This document shows positions 44,855-53,990 of a stretch of 64,000 bases of DNA, in pieces. Both the position numbers and the translations under genes were made by a program. Where the stretch lies: assembly GCA_965226855.1 (NCBI GenBank), contig CBDDEE010000029.1, positions 124,001-188,000 on the forward strand. The letters are read 5' to 3'. The DNA is from JAUXJB01 sp965226855 (lineage in GTDB: Bacteria > Myxococcota_A > UBA9160 > SZUA-336). The notes under the pieces were generated by a model that searched no databases, was not told the origin of the DNA, and saw nothing but the letters and a program-made list of their open reading frames with translations. The stretch's first letter is position 1. The number at the start of each line of letters is the position of its first letter.

Positions 44855-46048
44855 CTACGACGCGGCCTTCTTCTCCGCCCGCTCCGCCTCGTGCTTCTGG
44901 ATCATCTCGGTCGCGGCCTTCATCGCTAGGCCCATGAACTCGGTCGCGTTATCGGACGCCCACTGCAACGAGTCGGCACGGTTGCGGTTGGCGCGCCGGA
45001 AGAACGGCGCGACGTGGCGCTGCCACAGCTCGTACGACTTCTTCGAGTTCTCGAAGTTGGCCCAGTTGTGGGCCAGCTGGACGAACGCGCCGAACTCGCC
45101 GACCTTCTTTTGTAGCCGCTCGATCTGCGCGATCGCGTCGTCTGGCGTGCCGATGACGCCCCATCCCGACTCGATCATGGATTCGACTGGGTCCAGGTCT
45201 TGTTCGGACTGGGACCGGCCGGTGATGTCGCCGCCCAGCTGCGCGGCCGGGTTGATCCTGAAGAAGTAGTCAATCCATTTCTCCAAGCCGAAGCGGACGT
45301 TGCTGCGCGCCTGCTCGCGTGTCTCGGCCAGGTGGACCGGACCCACGAGGCGCAGGACGCTCGGGTCCATCGGCACGCCGCGCACCTCCTGCGAGATCTC
45401 GTTCGCAATGCTCCAGTTGATTCCGAGCGCGTCGTAGCCGTCGCGCTGGGTCGAGGTGACGCACAGCATCCCCAGGCCGTAGCGACCTGCCGCGCGCCCG
45501 CCAGACGGCGTTACCGCACTGGCGACGGCCACCTCGGGATGCGGTTTGGTGTAGGGGAGTAGGTGGCAGCGCGCTTTGTAGAGCTCGAACCAGTCGGTCT
45601 TCTCCGTGACCGTCTCGCCCTTCATCAGGCGCAGGATCACCTCGAGCGACTGCATCATGCGCTCGCGCTGCGTGCTGGGATGGATCCCCAACATGATGGC
45701 GTCGGACGGCAGAAGACCCGGGCCCACGCCAAACATGACGCGGCCCATCGTCTGGTGGTCCAGCTGGATGATGCGGTTCGCCACCATGAGGGGGTTGTGG
45801 TACGGGAGCGAGATCACGCCCGTGCCGAGCTTGATGCGCTTGGTGCGAGCCGCCGCATCGGCGATGAAAATCTCGGGCGAGGCAATGATCTCGAAGCCGG
45901 ACGAGTGGTGCTCGCCGATCCAGGCCTCCTCGTAGCCCAGGGCGTCGAGGTGCTCGATGAGCTGCAGGTCGCGCTGGATGCACTGCGTCGGGTCCTCGTC
46001 GACCGGGTGGTGCGGAGGTATAAAGACCCCGTGGCGCATTGTTTCCAT
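44855..46048 (-). CDS. Luciferase-like (LLM class) flavin-dependent monooxygenase
   Basis: 397 residues. TIM-barrel signature parts: MRHGVFIPPHHPVDEDPTQC, HLDALGYEEAWIGEHHSS (strand 2 with Glu-His-His), TGVISLPYHNPLMVANRI and GRVMFGVGPGLLPSDAIMLG. The insertion MMQSLEVILRLMKGETVTEK and the end region with WASDNATEFM are like limonene-, ketone- or alkane-type LLM monooxygenases needing reduced FMN. It is divergent from the Baeyer-Villiger gene at 46362, with 313 bp between them. A flavin reductase is not nearby. The inner ATG 46039 is an alternative start. Confidence 0.88.
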   Translation of the reverse strand: METMRHGVFIPPHHPVDEDPTQCIQRDLQLIEHLDALGYEEAWIGEHHSSGFEIIASPEIFIADAAARTKRIKLGTGVISLPYHNPLMVANRIIQLDHQTMGRVMFGVGPGLLPSDAIMLGIHPSTQRERMMQSLEVILRLMKGETVTEKTDWFELYKARCHLLPYTKPHPEVAVASAVTPSGGRAAGRYGLGMLCVTSTQRDGYDALGINWSIANEISQEVRGVPMDPSVLRLVGPVHLAETREQARSNVRFGLEKWIDYFFRINPAAQLGGDITGRSQSEQDLDPVESMIESGWGVIGTPDDAIAQIERLQKKVGEFGAFVQLAHNWANFENSKKSYELWQRHVAPFFRRANRNRADSLQWASDNATEFMGLAMKAATEMIQKHEAERAEKKAAS

Positions 46049-46361
46049 GGTGGGCCTATTCTACGCCTTGCGTAGTAGGCCAGGCAAGGAGGGTCACCGG
46101 CTCCTGGCTGGGGCGCGTCCAGGCCACGCTCGGGCGCGCGCTGTCTTCGTACAGACCCACCTCGAAGAGGGGTTCGCGACGAGGAGGACCCTCGAGATCA
46201 TCGCGCTCTGAGGTGCGCTCCTCGAGGCTCGATGACTACTCCACGATCTTTTCGGGCCGCGGAGCCCGCCGACGACACTCGCTGAGCGGACCCGACTTGA
46301 AACTGGCAGACGCCACGCTTAGGCTCGCTCTCGTTCTACCTCCGACAGATGGAGAGACTCG
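46049..46361. promoter_or_regulatory. Divergent promoter region between two monooxygenase genes
   Basis: 313 bp that must carry promoters for the LLM gene (leftward) and the Baeyer-Villiger gene (rightward). GGAGAGACTCG before GTG 46362 is the ribosome site for the latter. No clear operator repeat is seen; the stretch GCGTAGTAGGCCAGGCAAGG is near the LLM start. Confidence 0.35.
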
Positions 46362-48284
46362 GTGGCCGAGCAAGTGAGTGCTTGGAGTCGACGGGACGAG
46401 GAGCTCTGCGCCGAGGGCGTTGCCCTTGCGAACCTCCCGACCCTGTTGATGGTTTTGGTGCAGCTGACCGGGGAGCTCCGTTGGCTGGAGGATCCGTACC
46501 GGCCCCGTCGGGCCTGGGGTATGGGCGACAATGACACGGGCCGGCTTCCCGAGCCCGTACAGGCCGAGATCCGCGAGGCGGCGCTGGAGGCCATCCTGGC
46601 CTGGCGGCGAGGTCGGCCCGCGGCGATCCCGGAGCCGTCCCCGGAGCTGCGCGTCCAGATGCTGAGCTGTGCGATGGGAGAGGAGATCCCAAAGGAGTAC
46701 GCCCCGCTGATCGCGGCCCAGCTCGGCTTCGAGACGCTCGGTTCGGATGAAGAAATCGCAGTGCCGGACGGCTTCAGCGTGCTCATCATCGGCGCCGGGG
46801 TTTCGGGGATCTGCGCGGCGGTGAATCTCCAGCGGGCCGGCATTCCATTCACGATCCTCGAGAAGAACGCGACCGTCGGAGGGACCTGGCTCGAAAACCG
46901 CTATCCCGGGGCCGGCGTCGACACCCCGAACCACCTCTACTCCTTCTCGTTCGCGACGTACGACTGGTCGATGTACTTCGCATTGCGAGACGAGCTGTGG
47001 TCCTATCTGGAGCACGTCACCGACAAGTTCGAGCTAGGACCTCGCATCCGCTTCGAGACCGAGGTCGAATCGGCGGCCTACGAGGACACGGGGCAGCAGT
47101 GGGCGGTCGCCGTCCGAAACCTGGACGGATCGCGCGAGACGCTGCGGGCGAACGTTCTGATCAGCGCCACGGGGATCTTCAACCCGATCAAGCTGCCCGA
47201 GATCGAGGGGCTCGAACGCTTCGAGGGCCCGTCCTTCCACACGGCCGAGTGGCCGGCCGACCTCGCGCTCGACGGCAAGCACGTGGCGATCATCGGCAAC
47301 GGTGCGAGCGCTATGCAGGTGGGGCCCGAAATCCAGGACAGCGTGGCGTCCCTCACCATCTTCCAGCGCTGGGCGCACTGGGCCGCTCCCTTCGAGCAGT
47401 TCCGGCGGGTCGTGCCGGAAGGCGTTCGCTTTCTGCTCCGGGAGGTTCCGCTCTATCACGCCTGGTACCGGATGCGCCTCGGATGGACCTTCAGCGACCG
47501 GATGCACCCTGCGCTCCAGAAGGATCCGTCCTGGCCCCACCCCGACCGGTCGCTGAATGCGATCAACGACGCGCAGCGCACGTACTTCACACAGTACATC
47601 GAGTCGGAGCTCGGTGACAGGACCGAGCTCCTGGACCTGGTCGTGCCCCCTTACCCTCCCTTCGGGAAGCGAAGGCTGTTGGACAACGGCTGGTACCGGA
47701 TGCTCCGGAACGATCGGGTCCTGCTCGTCGCCGACCCCGTGGTCGAGATCGGACCCGACCGGATCATCACGGAGAACGGCAACGAGCATCCCGCCGATGT
47801 CCTAGTGCTGGCGACTGGCTTCGACGTTCTGCGCTTCCTCACTTCCTTCGAAGCGCGGGGCCGGTCCGGTCGCAGCCTCCGCGAGGTGTGGGATGACGAT
47901 GATGCCCGCGCCTTCCTTGGGCTCGCGATTCCCGACTTCCCGAACTTCTTCTGCCTGTACGGCCCCAACACACAGCCGGGCGCCGGCGGCAGTCTCATTT
48001 TCGTGATCGAGATGCAGATGCGTTACATCATGGACATGCTGCGGAAGATGGCAGTCCAGAAGATCGGCGCTGTGGAATGCCGCCAGGACGTCCACGACGT
48101 GTACAACGAGCGCATCGATCGAGCCCACGAGAACATGGTCTGGACCCACAAAGGGATGCAGACCTACTATCGGAACGCGCGCGGCCGCGTCCCCGTGAAC
48201 TATCCGTATCGCAACGTCGACCTGTTCCAGGTGACGAGCCGAGCCGATCTCGCCGACTTCATCGCCGAACCCCGCCGTTCGTAG
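46362..48284 (+). CDS. Baeyer-Villiger flavin monooxygenase
   Basis: 640 residues. An N-terminal extension of about 135 residues precedes the first dinucleotide fold GAGVSG (144-149) with LEKNATVGGTW and the second GNGASA (312-317). The Baeyer-Villiger fingerprint F-x-G-x-x-x-H-x-x-x-W is FEGPSFHTAEW (287-297). The long N-terminal extension resembles 4-hydroxyacetophenone monooxygenase. It converts ketones to esters using FAD, NADPH and O2. In this neighbourhood its ester product could feed the alpha/beta hydrolase at 51677, and the resulting alcohol the dehydrogenase at 43385 (inference). Confidence 0.92.
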   Translation: MAEQVSAWSRRDEELCAEGVALANLPTLLMVLVQLTGELRWLEDPYRPRRAWGMGDNDTGRLPEPVQAEIREAALEAILAWRRGRPAAIPEPSPELRVQMLSCAMGEEIPKEYAPLIAAQLGFETLGSDEEIAVPDGFSVLIIGAGVSGICAAVNLQRAGIPFTILEKNATVGGTWLENRYPGAGVDTPNHLYSFSFATYDWSMYFALRDELWSYLEHVTDKFELGPRIRFETEVESAAYEDTGQQWAVAVRNLDGSRETLRANVLISATGIFNPIKLPEIEGLERFEGPSFHTAEWPADLALDGKHVAIIGNGASAMQVGPEIQDSVASLTIFQRWAHWAAPFEQFRRVVPEGVRFLLREVPLYHAWYRMRLGWTFSDRMHPALQKDPSWPHPDRSLNAINDAQRTYFTQYIESELGDRTELLDLVVPPYPPFGKRRLLDNGWYRMLRNDRVLLVADPVVEIGPDRIITENGNEHPADVLVLATGFDVLRFLTSFEARGRSGRSLREVWDDDDARAFLGLAIPDFPNFFCLYGPNTQPGAGGSLIFVIEMQMRYIMDMLRKMAVQKIGAVECRQDVHDVYNERIDRAHENMVWTHKGMQTYYRNARGRVPVNYPYRNVDLFQVTSRADLADFIAEPRRS

Positions 48285-48392
48285 AGCGGCACGAAGAACC
48301 TGGCAACGATCGCGCCGCTGCATCAGGCCGGCCATAGTCTACATCCTGCGGCTTAGTACAGGCTCAGGCTATTGAGATCAAGGAGAAACAAG
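48285..48392. other. Intergenic region at a base-composition boundary
   Basis: About 100 bp; AAGGAG is the ribosome site for the AT-richer cupin gene at 48393. No terminator hairpin is obvious. Confidence 0.3.
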
Positions 48393-48728
48393 ATGGGCAT
48401 TTTTCGTTTATATACAGGCAACGATGGGCAGTCTCATATTGAAGAACAGGCTCTGGCCTCACATCCGGGCCTAACCTCGCCGCAGGCCACGGCGGAGATT
48501 TTTTTCCATGAGCTGGCTGTAGATACAGTCATGGATTGGCATAATGCGCCGCGCCGGCAATATGTGATTGTTCTTTCTGGCCAGATGGAAATCGGCCTAG
48601 AAGACGGTACGGTACGGCGCTTTGGGCCGGGAGATGCCAATCTGGCAGAAGATCTCACCGGTAAAGGCCACACTACCCGTGTGGCTGGGAGTGAGCCGGT
48701 GCTGGCTGCAGTTGTGCCGCTTGCCTAG
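48393..48728 (+). CDS. Cupin protein with atypical base composition
   Basis: 111 residues from ATG 48393 (AAGGAG 8 bases upstream). Cupin motif 1: WHNAPRRQYVIVLSGQMEIG; motif 2: RFGPGDANLAEDLTGKGHTT. Its codons use A and T in third positions far more often than neighbours, for example in ATTTTTCGTTTATATACAGG. That points to recent acquisition from a lower-GC source. The 3-hydroxyacid dehydrogenase at 53991 has the same look. Function unknown; cupins bind metals and many small acids. Confidence 0.82.
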   Translation: MGIFRLYTGNDGQSHIEEQALASHPGLTSPQATAEIFFHELAVDTVMDWHNAPRRQYVIVLSGQMEIGLEDGTVRRFGPGDANLAEDLTGKGHTTRVAGSEPVLAAVVPLA

Positions 48729-48788
48729 GCAGCGCTCGTATTGGGTCTCAGCGTGACGACTCTGCGCCTTCCCGTGTGATTCTCCGGC

Positions 48789-51125
48789 CTAGAATCTGTA
48801 GCGGAGCTCGACTCCGTAGTTCCTCGGGTTTTGCCACTGAGCCAAAGTTCCGCCTGTCAGGGTGACTTCGATTTCGCCACCGAGGTAGTCCTTGTCGCCC
48901 CAGTTCTTGATGTACAGATGGAGCTCCATATCACCCAGCCTGTCCTCCAAGCGTCCGCCGGAGGTCCCGTAAATAAAACGCACGTTACTGAGACTGAAGG
49001 CAGTCTGCTGCGTGTAAAAGTTGTTGAACGGGCTGAAGTAGTACTTATCCGTCCATGAGAACTCGTACCGCAGAGCCCCGGTGCCCCAATCTCCGATGGG
49101 TCGCTCGTATTCCGCATTGACGAACCAGCTCTTTCGCGGGGCCCGCGGAAGATCGTTTCCCTTCAGCTGCCTGGCTCTCGAGCACCCCGCGTTCAAGTTT
49201 TCGGGGACCCCGGGTTGGCACATTTGATCAACCGTAGGGAAGTCGTCAAATACCGCCTTCTGAAGCGACCCACCTCCCTTGAGCTGAAACCCCTCAAAGG
49301 GGACCGCCACGAACTCCAGCTCTGCACCCCAGACGTCTGCGTCAGAGGCATTCTCGATGCTCGAAGCGGCCTCGGTGAAGATGAGCGCCTGGAAGTCCTC
49401 GTAGTCGTAGTAGAAACCGGCCAGATTGACCTGGAGTCGATTGTTGAACCACTGACTCTTCACTCCCACCTCGTAGGCCCAGAGATCCTCTTGATCGAAC
49501 TGCTCCCCGCAAGCGAACCCGTTTGCTCCGCCCGCCTTGAAGCCCCGGCTGATCGAGGCGAAGAGCAGAATGTCATCGGTCGCGCTGTAGTCGATTCCAA
49601 ACTTGGGCGTCCACTTGGACCAGTCATTATCGTGTTCGACGCCGGGGCAGGAAACTAACAGAGTGCCGCCGGGGAGCCCGAATAACTCGCCCTGTACGTC
49701 CGTGAGAGTGAAGTCGATGTAACTCTTGAAATCCTTCTCTTCGCGCGTGAAGCGAACCCCGCCCGTGAGACGAAGGCGGTCGGTCACTTGATAGGTGCCC
49801 TGGGCGAACGCCGCCCACGCCTCGATTTTCTGGTTGAAATTGAAACCAAGATTCTCAGGTAATATCGGGTTCACGTACGTCACCGGGTACTCGAACGGAC
49901 GATCAAAGCGGCCAGAATCCGCGCGATCGGCGAAGTAATAGAATCCGCCCACCCATTCGAGCGGCCCGTCACCCGCGGAACTGAGCGTAAACTCCTGGCT
50001 CCAGGTCTTGGTATCTTCGGTGTCCAGTGCATTGAGGAAGGCGATGTCAGTGCCGTCATTGTCGGCGTGATATCTCCAGTAGAACTTCTGGTACGCGGTG
50101 ACCGATTTGAGGGTCGTGTCGCCCAGCCATGGGAGGCTCAGGTCCAAGTTGATCGTTTGGCTAAAGGATTGAGTCCGCCGCACAATTTTGCTCGGAAAGT
50201 CGTTCTGAAAGTTGGAGCCACGGTCGCCGGAAACGCCGCCGTAGAAACTCGGGGCGAGTGCCGGAATAATTTCGGTACCGTACTGGAAGGAGGGCCCCCC
50301 GTTGTGATCGCGGGAATACGCGTAGCGCCAGAGCACCTCCGCATCGTCGGTCGGAACCCAACGCAGGACGCCGCGGAAGGAGTCGTGGTCCCGCTCGTCA
50401 ATTTCGCGCTTGACGCGACAATTCGCAATCGTGCACGCGCCGCCATGCTGAGCCCCGCCCCCCGCGAACTCATTCCTTCGGTAGCCGTCGTGCTCGTCCG
50501 AGGCGAAGCCCACGCGGGCGCTCAGCTGCTCGCCGATGGGGAAGGAGATCGCGGCCCTGGTCCGGAAACGGTTCTCGTTCCCGAAGAGGACCGAAATATC
50601 CCCTTCGTACTCGCCCGAGGGCACCTTGGTCCACAGGTTGATCGCACCCCCAGCCGTATTGCGGCCGTACAGCGTCCCCTGTGGACCTCTCAGGATCTCG
50701 ATCCGTTCCAGGTCGGACAGGATCACATTGGACGTGGTGCTTCGCGGGAGATAGACGCCGTCGATGTTGAACGCGACGCCCGGCTCGCCCGCAGTGGCTA
50801 GGACCTCGAGACCCACGCCGCGCAGGGTAACCTGAGAGTAACTCTCGACCTCGGCGTACACGAGTCCCGGCACCTGAAACTGGATGTTCTCGATTGCGTC
50901 CAGGTCGCTGCGCCCGATCTCGGCCGCGGAGAACGCTGAGATCGCAATGGGAGTGTCCTGTACGCTCTTCTCGCGACGCTCGGCAGTGACGACGATCTCC
51001 TCGATCCCGTAGGACTTAGACTCCCGGGCCTCGGACTCCGCCTCCTGACCGACGGCTGGCGCCGGGATGACACTCAGCCCGCCGAGGATGAGGACTGCTG
51101 AGAAGGCAATTCGCAAGAAACTCAT
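48789..51125 (-). CDS. TonB-dependent receptor
   Basis: 778 residues from ATG 51125 (GGGAGACC upstream). Signal peptide to about 27 (PAVGQ). A TonB-box-like stretch EEIVVTAERREKSVQD is followed by a plug domain with LDAIENIQFQVPGLVYAEVE and GPQGTLYGRNTAGGAINLWT. The barrel has 20-plus strand patterns and ends NPRNYGVELRYRF with a C-terminal Phe. Takes up an iron complex, vitamin or catabolic substrate; the sequence type (VTAQRREE-like, GTLYGRNTxGGA) is common among receptors linked to breakdown of aromatic and terpenoid compounds. Lies between monooxygenase and hydrolase genes. Confidence 0.92.
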   Translation of the reverse strand: MSFLRIAFSAVLILGGLSVIPAPAVGQEAESEARESKSYGIEEIVVTAERREKSVQDTPIAISAFSAAEIGRSDLDAIENIQFQVPGLVYAEVESYSQVTLRGVGLEVLATAGEPGVAFNIDGVYLPRSTTSNVILSDLERIEILRGPQGTLYGRNTAGGAINLWTKVPSGEYEGDISVLFGNENRFRTRAAISFPIGEQLSARVGFASDEHDGYRRNEFAGGGAQHGGACTIANCRVKREIDERDHDSFRGVLRWVPTDDAEVLWRYAYSRDHNGGPSFQYGTEIIPALAPSFYGGVSGDRGSNFQNDFPSKIVRRTQSFSQTINLDLSLPWLGDTTLKSVTAYQKFYWRYHADNDGTDIAFLNALDTEDTKTWSQEFTLSSAGDGPLEWVGGFYYFADRADSGRFDRPFEYPVTYVNPILPENLGFNFNQKIEAWAAFAQGTYQVTDRLRLTGGVRFTREEKDFKSYIDFTLTDVQGELFGLPGGTLLVSCPGVEHDNDWSKWTPKFGIDYSATDDILLFASISRGFKAGGANGFACGEQFDQEDLWAYEVGVKSQWFNNRLQVNLAGFYYDYEDFQALIFTEAASSIENASDADVWGAELEFVAVPFEGFQLKGGGSLQKAVFDDFPTVDQMCQPGVPENLNAGCSRARQLKGNDLPRAPRKSWFVNAEYERPIGDWGTGALRYEFSWTDKYYFSPFNNFYTQQTAFSLSNVRFIYGTSGGRLEDRLGDMELHLYIKNWGDKDYLGGEIEVTLTGGTLAQWQNPRNYGVELRYRF

Positions 51126-51676
51126 GGTCTCCCTCCGAGCGCACAAGCACCATTTTCATGTAGCAACTACAGGATTGCCTCACAGCGAAGCCCTGTTGTC
51201 AAGCGGAACTGGGGTCACTCTGAGTCGTCCTATCGCAGTAGGGATGCAGGAGCTGGCCTAAAGATCGGGTAGTCGCACGCGAACTAGCAAGATGGAGAAA
51301 GCTCGATGACCGGTACACGCGCGGACGTGTCCGGGCCCATGAAGGCGATCCTGGAGGAGCTCCAAGCTCTGATGCCACGGGCGCAGCTACCTCCAACCCA
51401 TTCACACGTGGTCTGAGACGGTAGCCGTTGGCGACAACGCCAAGGCGGTTCAGAAGTACCCCGAGCTCAACGACGCGCTCCGTCCGTGGCACCCCTACCC
51501 GACGGACCGGGACGGGCCATCGGCACCCCAGGAAAATGAGGGCGTCTCCCGCATGATGGGCGTCGGAGACAATATTTTCGTCTGACCTCGGGCGTTACGA
51601 CGACGGTTAGTTCACACCTGACGGCCGCATCCGTGCAGCTCAGCGCCGTGTGCTCCGCGGTGCCCGCCTGCGCGGG
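51126..51676. other. Intergenic region with a possible broken small gene
   Basis: About 550 bp upstream of the TonB receptor and downstream of the hydrolase. At 51306-51585 two plus-strand frames join to MTGTRADVSGPMKAILEELQ and then AVGDNAKAVQKYPELNDALR, RPWHPYPTDRDGPSAPQE and RMMGVGDNIFV, with a shift near 51,400. This may be a real small protein, but no family is recognised. Confidence 0.35.
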
Positions 51677-52547
51677 TTACGAGGTGTGGCTCAGAATCGC
51701 GTCGGAGAAGCGCTCAAACGCCGCCGGCGGTAGCTCGTGACCGAGGCCCTCGATCGACACGAGTTTCGTGCCCTCGATCTGATCCGCTAGGGCGACCCCG
51801 TGCGCGTGGGGGAGGATCGGGTCCTCAGTGCCGTGGATCACCAGGGTGGGCAGGCGAAGCGCCTTCAACGCGTCGGGGCGGGGGGGGGTGTGGGGGCTGA
51901 CCAAAGCGTGATTGAACGCCGCGTCGTGGTTCGACGCTCGGTCGACGCAGCGGGTCTCGAGCGCTCCAAACCATCTCTCGTCGAAGGGGGCGAAGCTGCC
52001 GCTCATGGTGCGCCACAGCTTCACGCCGGCCTCAATGCGCTCCGCCCGCGTCTGCGGCGGCCGCTCCGCGCGTTCGGCCAGCATGTCCAGAACCGGCTGT
52101 GTGGGCCCGGGGAGCTCGCCCGGCTCTTGCATCACGTCGCGTCCGGCCACGTTTGAGATCGGTGACGAGAAGACGAGGGTCAAGGTGCGCACGCGCTCTG
52201 GGAAGTCGAGGGCCAGGATCTGGGCGATCATCCCGCCCATCGACGCCCCGACCACGTGGGCCGACTCCAGCCCGTAGCCTTCGAGCTACGCCCACCGCGT
52301 CGCGGGCCATGTCGTCGAGCGTGTAGGGGTCGGTTGCAAAGTCGAAACAGGTGGTCTGGCCGGTATCGCGGTTGTCGTAGCGAATGACGTACCGCCCCCC
52401 CGCGACCAGTTGCTCGCAGAACGCCTCCGGCCAATGCAGGCCTTGGGCGGTCGCTGCCATGATCAAGAGGATTGGGGGATTGGAGGGGTCTCCAAAGTCC
52501 TCCGTCCAGATCTCGATCCCGTTCGCCTTGAGGGTCCGCTCCGCCAT
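51677..52547 (-). pseudogene. Alpha/beta hydrolase, single frameshift
   Basis: From ATG 52547 (AGGAGTG upstream) the frame is MAERTLKANGIEIWTEDFGD ... FCEQLVAGGRYVIRYDNRDT and loses sense after ARDAVGV (near 52,287). It continues in another frame with LEGYGLESAHVVGASMGGMI (nucleophile Ser in GASMGG), LPTLVIHGTEDPILPHAHG (acid Asp), and GLGHELPP (catalytic His). All triad residues are present, and one extra base, in GTAGCTCG, explains the break. Once corrected it would be a 290-residue esterase or ring-opening hydrolase, consistent with the oxygenase context. Confidence 0.85.
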
Positions 52548-52749
52548 GTCGCACTCCTTTGAGCCATCGGACAGTCTAATAGGGCTTTGGTGCTCTTGAC
52601 AATTGCCTTTCGTCCGATCCCGGAGTGCCAATGCGAGGGTGCAAGAGCGGCGGCTACACGCTCACGTGACGGTCACGGAGAGTACGGGCGGCTCCTTGGC
52701 GTCGGCGGGAGCGTGTATACTGGGCGCCCTATCCGATAGGAGCCCTGCG
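52548..52749. promoter_or_regulatory. Divergent promoter region (hydrolase / amidohydrolase)
   Basis: About 200 bp between divergent genes. It should hold two promoters. TAGGAG about 8 bases before ATG 52750 is the amidohydrolase ribosome site. No clear operator is seen. Confidence 0.3.
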
Positions 52750-53901
52750 ATGGCCTACGAGATCCTGCGCTTTCCCTACGACGGCACAATCGACGCCGAC
52801 GGCCACGTCCTGGAGCCCGCGACCCTCTGGGAGGACTACCTGGAGCAGAGATACAAGTCGCGCGCGATGCGCATCCAGGTCGACGACGAGGGCCTGGAGT
52901 ACCTCGAGATCGATGGGCGGAAGTCGGAGCGGACCAACAGGGGCTCGCTCGGGGTCATCGGCGCCATGGGGGAAGAGGACCCGCGCCCGAGCCCCGAGCG
53001 CCGCTACATGGACCACATCCCGTACGGCGCTGCCGACCCGAAGGAGCGGCTGGAGCTACTCGACCGGGAGAACCTGGAGAAGGCGCTGCTCTACCCGAGC
53101 ATTGGGCTGCTCTGGGAGTGGGCGGTCACCGACCCGGAGATCACCGTGGCCTACCAACGCGCGTACAACCGCTGGATCGCGGACCTCTGCCGCGACTCTG
53201 GCGGTCGCCTGGTCCCGATCGCCCACCTGACATTGCTTGACCCCGAGGCCGCAGCGATCGAGCTGGAGCGCGCGGTGCGAGACGGCTGCAAGGGCGCGTA
53301 TCTGGCTCCGTTCAGCCACAGCAAAGTCCCCCACGGGCACCCCGACCACGACCCGATCTACGCCAAGGCGGTGGAGCTGGACGTGCCGATTGCGCTGCAC
53401 CCTACCTTCGTTCCGGGATCCATCAACGGCGACCTCTTCGAGTGGACCCGCGAGAATGACGCGTTCATTGCGGCCGGGCTCTTCGTCCGCGCGTGGGTGC
53501 AGCAGTCCTTCCTCTCCTTCCTGTCGTACGGCACGCTGGACCGCTTCCCGACCCTGCGCCTGGGCATCTTGGAGTCGGGCTCCGGCTGGATCGGCTCGGT
53601 GCTCGACCGGATAGACGGGATGAGCGACGCGATGAACCTGCGGAAGGTCAAGCCGGGCCCGACCGCCGCGGAGTACTTTCGCCGGCAGTGCTTCATCTCG
53701 GGCGACCCCGACGAGACGGCCGCCCCCCACATCATCGACCACGTGGGCGCAGGCAACTTCATGTGGGCGACAGACTACCCGCACTTTGACCACTCGCACA
53801 CCTGGGTGCGTTCGCTCGAGAACTTCGTGAAGCCGCTCACCCCCGACACGCGCCGCAACGTGCTGGGCAACAACGTGCGCCGGATCTACAAGCTCGACTG
53901 A
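52750..53901 (+). CDS. Amidohydrolase family protein (ACMSD/decarboxylase-like), copy 1
   Basis: 383 residues. TIM-barrel amidohydrolase_2 type: DADGHVLEPATLWEDYLEQR (first metal strand, D-x-D/H), EKALLYPSIGLLWEW, PIALHPTFVPGSI (metal His), GILESGSGWIGSVLDRI and MWATDYPHFDH (Asp). ATG 52750 is chosen because the family start and TAGGAG agree; the open frame extends to 52603. Such enzymes decarboxylate or hydrolyse aromatic acids and are frequent in degradation clusters. A paralogue is at 56257. Confidence 0.9.
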   Translation: MAYEILRFPYDGTIDADGHVLEPATLWEDYLEQRYKSRAMRIQVDDEGLEYLEIDGRKSERTNRGSLGVIGAMGEEDPRPSPERRYMDHIPYGAADPKERLELLDRENLEKALLYPSIGLLWEWAVTDPEITVAYQRAYNRWIADLCRDSGGRLVPIAHLTLLDPEAAAIELERAVRDGCKGAYLAPFSHSKVPHGHPDHDPIYAKAVELDVPIALHPTFVPGSINGDLFEWTRENDAFIAAGLFVRAWVQQSFLSFLSYGTLDRFPTLRLGILESGSGWIGSVLDRIDGMSDAMNLRKVKPGPTAAEYFRRQCFISGDPDETAAPHIIDHVGAGNFMWATDYPHFDHSHTWVRSLENFVKPLTPDTRRNVLGNNVRRIYKLD

Positions 53902-53902
53902 G

Positions 53903-53988
53903 GCGCGGCGGTAGCGTGTCGCCTCGAGCCTGGCGAGGGGCGCGCCCAGGCAGAAGTGGGTTCCGCGACCGAAGGCAAGGTGGACATA
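53903..53988 (-). pseudogene. Cytochrome P450 heme-loop relic
   Basis: The minus strand reads VHLAFGRGTHFCLGAPLARLEA, the P450 heme-binding loop with Cys ligand and the following L-helix. Only about 28 codons survive. It is wedged between the amidohydrolase gene and the low-GC dehydrogenase at 53991, which seems to have been inserted here. Not part of the P450 relic at 15462, whose heme loop is different. Confidence 0.55.
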
Positions 53989-53990
53989 CC

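Noticed and set aside
44504..44929. Plus-strand open frame opposite the LLM gene
   Set aside because: No homology and overlaps better-supported minus-strand reading.
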